A stretch of 52,211 nucleotides of DNA from a virus. Shown here piece after piece: positions 47,717 through 52,211 of this stretch. The first letter of the stretch is position 1. Each line of letters starts with the position of its first letter. The notes beneath the pieces were generated by a model that did no database searches, was not told the origin of the DNA, and saw only the letters and a list, made by a program, of their open reading frames with translations. The stretch spans positions 1 to 52,211 of the IMG/VR virus record IMGVR_UViG_3300033149_003773, one strand, 5' to 3'. The position numbers and the translations under genes were made by a program.

Positions 47717-48550
47717 TCAGTTAGTAGGCATAACTATATGACCCAAATACAAAGCAACATTATAATAGTTATAAATCTCTGCATCTGGATTAAGCAACTC
47801 AGCTTTGACCTTTGCTCTAAACATGGTTCCTGCAGAATAACCACAGAACGTGTGGTAGTTGTAATATTCCCAAGTAGAAGGAGAAACTTCTTTTCCGAGA
47901 GTTAACCAAGTAGCGGTAACGTCAGCAGAAGCGTATTCAGTAAAACCAACATAGATACAATCATAATCTATGTCGGGTTCTAAGAATATGTCCTCTTCAA
48001 TGGTTTCTGACATGGTCGGAGCTAAAAATAAACCATCGAATAACCATGTTTCACCAGCAAAAGCAACTATAACATCACCAGTTGTCGGTGTAAAACCAAG
48101 TTCAACCTGTTGCGTGCTGGAATTATACTTCCACTGCTCTCCAGAAGGTGGGTCCGCTTCTTGTAAATATATACCCCAAGGAACAGCGGCATTGAACTTA
48201 CGAACTTCGTCAGGTTGTGCAGATACGCTAAACGATGTCGTAGCATCATCGCCATTAAGACTCCCAACCTGTATCTTAACACTTGCTAAAGCATAAAGGG
48301 CACTATTGGCTTGATATGAATTATCGAGCGTTGTGGTAAATGTAACAGTGGTTTCACCAGAACCACCATCATACGTTACACTTGAAACCTCTAACTTTTC
48401 CCACGTGTCATCGGTGATTAAAACAACACTTCTACCAGATTGCAAATACTGTTCAGAACTAACGTCTCCGTCTATAACACATGTGTTTGTTCCTGAATTT
48501 GCATCATATTTCAAGTAAAACACCTTAGCGGGTCGATATACATTTACCAT
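47717..48550 (-). CDS. Tail fibre/baseplate protein with shared beta module (copy 1)
   Basis: A 277-residue protein with an extra N-terminal domain (VNVYRPAKVFYLKYDANSGT) before the shared module: SLNGDDATTSFSVSAQPDEV, PWGIYLQEADPPSG, VELGFTPTTGDVIVAFAGET, WLFDGLFLA. The C-terminal part (MFRAKVKAELLNPDAEIYNY) is a further beta domain. It directly follows the 657-residue protein. ATG 48550 follows GGGGAGG. Confidence 0.6.
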   Translation of the reverse strand: MVNVYRPAKVFYLKYDANSGTNTCVIDGDVSSEQYLQSGRSVVLITDDTWEKLEVSSVTYDGGSGETTVTFTTTLDNSYQANSALYALASVKIQVGSLNGDDATTSFSVSAQPDEVRKFNAAVPWGIYLQEADPPSGEQWKYNSSTQQVELGFTPTTGDVIVAFAGETWLFDGLFLAPTMSETIEEDIFLEPDIDYDCIYVGFTEYASADVTATWLTLGKEVSPSTWEYYNYHTFCGYSAGTMFRAKVKAELLNPDAEIYNYYNVALYLGHIVMPTN

Positions 48551-50524
48551 TTATATTACCTCCCCTTCGAGATACTCAAGAACTTGTAACTTTTTACCTG
48601 AGTCTGCTTCTACAATATTTATTGTATCATATTCAAAACTATCAGCTAAGAACTTATCAAAAGTAACAAATTCCTTTGCTTTCTTTACATACCACGTTTT
48701 CTGTATATCGAAGTCTACTAACTCTTCAATATAACCAGTAAAATCAACAAAGAGACGTTTTTTTCTATAAACATCATTCATCTCGATAAATGCAGATTGA
48801 TATGCACCTATAATCTGATCCACATAACCTCTTATCAAAAAGCTATTAAAAGCTCCTATTGGCTTATGCGTTACTACAGATATATCACCATTCTGCATAG
48901 TTTTGTTATCTCTTGAAAGCCAATCATATACGATCAAGCTAAACTCGGGGGGGTTATCAATATCACCATCAACTTTTAATGCTAAAAGCATATTGCTACC
49001 AACAATCTTTGCTGGAAGAACACCATTCTTTACATATAAACCAGGATAACGTATCATAGGAAAGGTTTTAGCTTCCTTTGATAATGCTTGCAACAAATAA
49101 ATGTCATTTTCATTCGCAGCTATCATTATTTCTGGACCCGTAAAATATTTTGCACGTTCAAATGTAGCAACGGTTTCCATTCCAAATATACCTTTTCGTA
49201 TCTTAAATAACCCGTCTGTGGTATCAAGACCAAAGATATACATATCTCTACCACGTCTCATTACCTTGGCAGAATAATTCAATACCTTGCTTTCTAAATC
49301 ACCAATAAATATGGGAACATCATTCAAAATATTTATAGCATAATCATAATAAACCTCTACAAAAGTTATTAATCCTGCATACATGTCATAAATTGAATAC
49401 ATCCACATGGGAGGACCCAAACGCCAGAATATTTCGATAGCACCACCTAAATCTCCCACAACAAACTGGTCTTTCTGCTGTGCATATTCAGAAAACATAA
49501 AGATTTCCTTCAACATTGGGTCCTGCACTATCTGATAGGCTGGTAATGCCGCATCTAAAACACTATCAAGACGCTTGCTATCAATTTTGAATGCAATTAT
49601 ACCACTATCCCAACCAACAAAGGTTTTAGATACAATACCAACATAAGTAGGTGTTATGAACCACCTGTTATGAAATCCACGAGAAAAAAATCCAAAGTAT
49701 CCGAGTAAACTTTTATCGCCTCGCAATGCCTTACTTGCATCAATAACTTGGTTTTCCAAATCGAATGCAGTTCCATCCAATATGGCTTTAGGTAACACAG
49801 CAATTGGTTCAAAAATAAACACTTGATCAAATTTCTCGCCGAGAATATAATCATACTTAACAGTGTAAGGAGTTGTTGGCAGAGGCATATCTGTCGTAGT
49901 TCTCTCATAGTTAAAAGCCCATTCCGCAGAAAAGTCACGATATATCTCAGCTTGTTCTCCAGTATCAGCAAAGAAGTTGTAGGAATATATACCCGCTGGT
50001 ATTTTTGATGCTGGTCTGTACTCAGGGTGAATATCAACAATTGTTCCGCCAGGAACTGAAATATTGATCAACTGTATTCCACGAGGAGATGTATCAGGAA
50101 ATGACATAATATACCGTTTTTCTGTGAGTATAGCTTGATTCATAACACCAAAATATAGTCTGAAATATTTCCAATGCTTCATATGTTCCATTATCCAGTC
50201 ACACATCAACTTCGCAAGATCACGAAACATGAATGAGCCTACGACTTTACCTGTCGCATCTATGATAACAATGCCATCATAATAAAATTCAAACTCAGGA
50301 GAAGAAGGTTCAAGGTATCTAATGTGTAAGGCGATCAAGTTGTTAGAGTAATTAACAACATTATATCGGCTATTAGCAACTATATAGCCTTCATCTACTT
50401 CAAATATTTTTGCTTTGCTATTTTTAGTAACATACCAAACTTGCTTCCCGTAGTGAGTGTCTTCCTTACCAACTATAAAAAAACCATATGCCGCTCTACC
50501 AGAAGATTGCGGCAAGGCAATCAA
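48551..50524 (-). CDS. Large tail protein
   Basis: A 657-residue protein starting at TTG 50524, which overlaps the TGA of the previous gene. Aromatic and strand-rich, with repeats of short YYDG, FFADTGEQAEIYRDFS, WRLGPPMWMYSIYDMYAG and GLDTTDGLFKIRKGIFGM segments that recall WD or propeller blades, but no regular period. It is the first large protein after the tail hub cluster, so a side-fibre or baseplate wedge role is likely. Family not recognised. Confidence 0.55.
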   Translation of the reverse strand: MIALPQSSGRAAYGFFIVGKEDTHYGKQVWYVTKNSKAKIFEVDEGYIVANSRYNVVNYSNNLIALHIRYLEPSSPEFEFYYDGIVIIDATGKVVGSFMFRDLAKLMCDWIMEHMKHWKYFRLYFGVMNQAILTEKRYIMSFPDTSPRGIQLINISVPGGTIVDIHPEYRPASKIPAGIYSYNFFADTGEQAEIYRDFSAEWAFNYERTTTDMPLPTTPYTVKYDYILGEKFDQVFIFEPIAVLPKAILDGTAFDLENQVIDASKALRGDKSLLGYFGFFSRGFHNRWFITPTYVGIVSKTFVGWDSGIIAFKIDSKRLDSVLDAALPAYQIVQDPMLKEIFMFSEYAQQKDQFVVGDLGGAIEIFWRLGPPMWMYSIYDMYAGLITFVEVYYDYAINILNDVPIFIGDLESKVLNYSAKVMRRGRDMYIFGLDTTDGLFKIRKGIFGMETVATFERAKYFTGPEIMIAANENDIYLLQALSKEAKTFPMIRYPGLYVKNGVLPAKIVGSNMLLALKVDGDIDNPPEFSLIVYDWLSRDNKTMQNGDISVVTHKPIGAFNSFLIRGYVDQIIGAYQSAFIEMNDVYRKKRLFVDFTGYIEELVDFDIQKTWYVKKAKEFVTFDKFLADSFEYDTINIVEADSGKKLQVLEYLEGEVI

Positions 50525-50739
50525 AAAGGGTTATCAGTCTCCCCTGTCGCTGTCTTAAAATGAAAACGCCTTGAACCTATTCTATCACCAGCAGAAGGCA
50601 TCACTTTCATTTTTCCTAAAGGTGTATCAATTGTGGTAAACCCTTTATTGGTTTGTACAACTCTTCCTTGAAAAGTATTAAGCAATGTTGCATCGTTTTC
50701 GAGATTATATTTTTTCTTAGATAACGAATCGAAAAACAT
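50521..50739 (-). CDS. Small tail protein
   Basis: A 72-residue protein starting MFFDSLSKKKYNLENDATLL. A small barrel-like pattern (FQGRVVQTNKGFTTIDTPLG, MKVMPSAGDRIGS). ATG 50739 is seven bases after GAGGGGG. It lies between a small beta protein and the 657-residue protein. Function unknown. Confidence 0.5.
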   Translation of the reverse strand: MFFDSLSKKKYNLENDATLLNTFQGRVVQTNKGFTTIDTPLGKMKVMPSAGDRIGSRRFHFKTATGETDNPF

Positions 50740-50751
50740 CCACACACCCCC

Positions 50752-51051
50752 TCATATAAACTTACTAACTAAAAAGTAATCACGCCTCGTATACGTATTC
50801 CCGTTTGCGATGCACGAAAACTCTACGATATACTTTCCTTCAGATAAGCTAAGAGCAGTAGTATCTATTGTAACTTTATAGACTCCATCACTTTCCCGTA
50901 GCAATTCAAGATTTGCAATGAAATTCATATCAGCATCATACAGCTTCGCTTCAGCACTGGCTGCACTCAATGGAGAGTTTTGTGCATCTAAAACATAATA
51001 CCCAAGCGTTCTCGTACTACCAGAAAACACTTCAAAGGTTCTCGCCCTCAT
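50752..51051 (-). CDS. Small beta-sandwich tail protein
   Basis: A 99-residue protein starting MRARTFEVFSGSTRTLGYYV. One immunoglobulin-like beta sandwich (ASAEAKLYDADMNFIANLEL, GVYKVTIDTTALSLSEGKYI, VEFSCIANGNTYTRRDYFL), the kind used at fibre bases (BppU-like). Its ATG overlaps the stop of the previous gene. Confidence 0.55.
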   Translation of the reverse strand: MRARTFEVFSGSTRTLGYYVLDAQNSPLSAASAEAKLYDADMNFIANLELLRESDGVYKVTIDTTALSLSEGKYIVEFSCIANGNTYTRRDYFLVSKFI

Positions 51052-51431
51052 TCCAGTTTCGCCTCCGTCATACGTACAGTTAGATAAACGCCAAACTGAT
51101 TATCGTTGACTATCTGAAATCTGACTTTTGAAAAACCAATAGTATCAAACCACACGCTACCGACAGCATGATCACCAGTTATACTTATGGATTTAGTTAT
51201 AACAGGAGTTGTGTCTTGTGTATCAAGATAAGCAATATTGTATATTGATACTTTAAAATTTTGTGTTGGATTCTCTGGTGGACTATCAGCGGGATTCACG
51301 GTAGAATCTATTTGTAAAGAAATACGCATGTCGTGCGTAGTATCCACCACTGATGTCCAAATGCCCTCCGAAGGAACTAAATTTGCATTGTTTATCAGAT
51401 AATCGCTGTAATTAGTATTGCTAAATGCCAT
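51048..51431 (-). CDS. Small beta tail protein
   Basis: A 127-residue protein starting MAFSNTNYSDYLINNANLVP. Beta sandwich with VVDTTHDMRISLQIDSTVNP, VSIYNIAYLDTQDTTPVITK, FSKVRFQIVNDNQFGVYLTV, resembling the gene at 47348. ATG 51431 is six bases after GAGGTG. It directly follows the tail hub gene, so a tail-tip location is likely. Confidence 0.5.
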   Translation of the reverse strand: MAFSNTNYSDYLINNANLVPSEGIWTSVVDTTHDMRISLQIDSTVNPADSPPENPTQNFKVSIYNIAYLDTQDTTPVITKSISITGDHAVGSVWFDTIGFSKVRFQIVNDNQFGVYLTVRMTEAKLE

Positions 51432-51441
51432 AAGAAACACC

Positions 51442-52211
51442 TCACTTTCTAAAATAAGCTATGGCTCTGAATAAATTACCGCCAAAATCTTCTACATACC
51501 TCGTGCTTCCATCTGGTGGAACATCAAGTACACCAACATATCCAGAACGCTGTAACAAGTCTAATGATATTTTAGCATATCTTTTTGCAACATCAATTGA
51601 TGGTGCTTCATTGAGTTGTATAAACATTGTTTTATCCTGATTGGGATCAATGTCCTTACCAACAGTACCATCTGAAGATGCAAAATATGGAAATTTCACA
51701 CGATAACCATCAAGTAAAACTCTAAAACGTAAATTTCTAAGTAAACGTTCCCTCAAATATAATGATATAAATGCTGTGTCAAGGTTGGGTGCATCTGGTA
51801 CAGTGCTAACACCAGCAGTTGGAGATGCGCGCATAACACCATTGACAACTTCAATAGTAGTTTCCTGTACATACCTCGTATACGGCATATAAATTTTTCC
51901 GACAACAAACACTCTAAAACCAAAATAATAGTCAGAAGTTGTTGACTCAGATGTGTTGGGAAAGTTCGGTGTCACTATAACATAAATGCCTTGCTTGTCT
52001 TGTGATAACATATCTAAAATTTCACTTGCTTTAGTAGAAGCCTTATTTGGATCATTTAAGAAGAAAACTCTATCTTCCTTTAGACGTTCCGAAGCAAATG
52101 ATACAGATGGCTCTCCTGTTGACAAATTAATGGTATCAGCACCCTCAGGAGGATCAAAAAACACCTCTCCACCAAATTCACGCATCCTAACCTCGTGAGT
52201 CGTTTCCGATA
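51442..52211 (-). CDS. Tail hub / baseplate protein, C-terminal part (gene cut by window edge)
   Basis: The frame is open from 52211 and continues the gene that starts at 985. An ATG at 52185 is internal to the full protein and has no need to be a start. The C-terminal 247 residues include NTSESTTSDYYFGFRVFVVG and LYLRERLLRNLRFRVLLDGY and end FGGNLFRAIAYFRK. On the circle this gene lies between the tape measure and the small tail-tip proteins. Confidence 0.6.
   Translation of the reverse strand, partial: SETTHEVRMREFGGEVFFDPPEGADTINLSTGEPSVSFASERLKEDRVFFLNDPNKASTKASEILDMLSQDKQGIYVIVTPNFPNTSESTTSDYYFGFRVFVVGKIYMPYTRYVQETTIEVVNGVMRASPTAGVSTVPDAPNLDTAFISLYLRERLLRNLRFRVLLDGYRVKFPYFASSDGTVGKDIDPNQDKTMFIQLNEAPSIDVAKRYAKISLDLLQRSGYVGVLDVPPDGSTRYVEDFGGNLFRAIAYFRK
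52098..52211 (+). repeat. 114-base terminal direct repeat (right copy of 1-114)
   Basis: Bases 52098-52211 equal bases 1-114. The overlap lies inside a coding frame that reads through in the same phase. This is the sign of a circular assembly or terminal redundancy rather than a true internal repeat. Confidence 0.9.

Noticed and set aside
1-52211. tRNA genes
   Set aside because: I looked for GGTTCGA-type T-arms with a matching acceptor stem; the only good one belongs to the tmRNA. A tRNAscan-SE run would settle it.

Overview
The window is a tailed bacteriophage genome, written as a circular permutation. Its first 114 bases are repeated exactly as its last 114 bases, so it reads as one closed or terminally redundant genome of 52,097 bp, and one tail gene is cut by the window edges. 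There is a short major tail protein and a tape-measure gene but no sheath gene, which points to a siphovirus. The head genes (portal, gpI-like protease, gp36-like connector, gpE-like capsid) are of the Mu/lambda type. No integrase, CI-type repressor or Mu transposase was recognised, so nothing here shows lysogeny.

The DNA is AT-rich. The best host clue is a complete tmRNA gene (21105-21457) whose tag reads ANKEPVAA. From memory this is close to the Thermotoga tag and tmRNA sequence, so a thermophilic Thermotogota host is my inference, not proven.

Layout: (1) Late genes lie on the minus strand and run from small terminase (11803) through terminase, portal, protease/scaffold, capsid, connectors, tail tube, chaperones and tape measure, through the circle junction into the tail hub, then fibres and lysis genes down to 33191. 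(2) A cytosine-5 DNA methyltransferase (12052-13230, minus) and a 0.7 kb palindrome-rich non-coding region separate late from early genes. (3) The early plus strand from 13952 to 23109 is an array of about 20 small unknown genes in several paralogous families. Many are followed by a hairpin of one sequence family, then by TTGAGAATT-type spacers, then by a strong Shine-Dalgarno; the tmRNA lies inside this array. A two-gene minus-strand insert (18631-19199) includes a possible sigma region 2-like protein. (4) A stand-alone IS110-type C-terminal domain protein, then an array of 13 iteron-like 17-bp repeats (23989-24205). (5) A replication/recombination module (24230-33085): ribbon-helix-helix protein, AAA ATPase, SSB-like protein, primase-helicase, Holliday junction resolvase-like nuclease and an Fe-S RecB-type nuclease. 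The early and late transcripts converge on a terminator at 33136-33161.

Three translation devices can be read from the sequence: a canonical -1 slippery site in the tail assembly chaperone (AAATTTT at 3665-3671), a nested scaffold start inside the protease gene (ATG 7990), and a probable frameshift joining the genes at 34131-34580 and 33827-34168. The tail region holds a seven-bladed beta-propeller fibre, four copies of a shared beta module beside large fibre genes, and a lysis cassette (XhlA-like holin, transglycosylase, HExxH peptidase) placed among the fibre genes.
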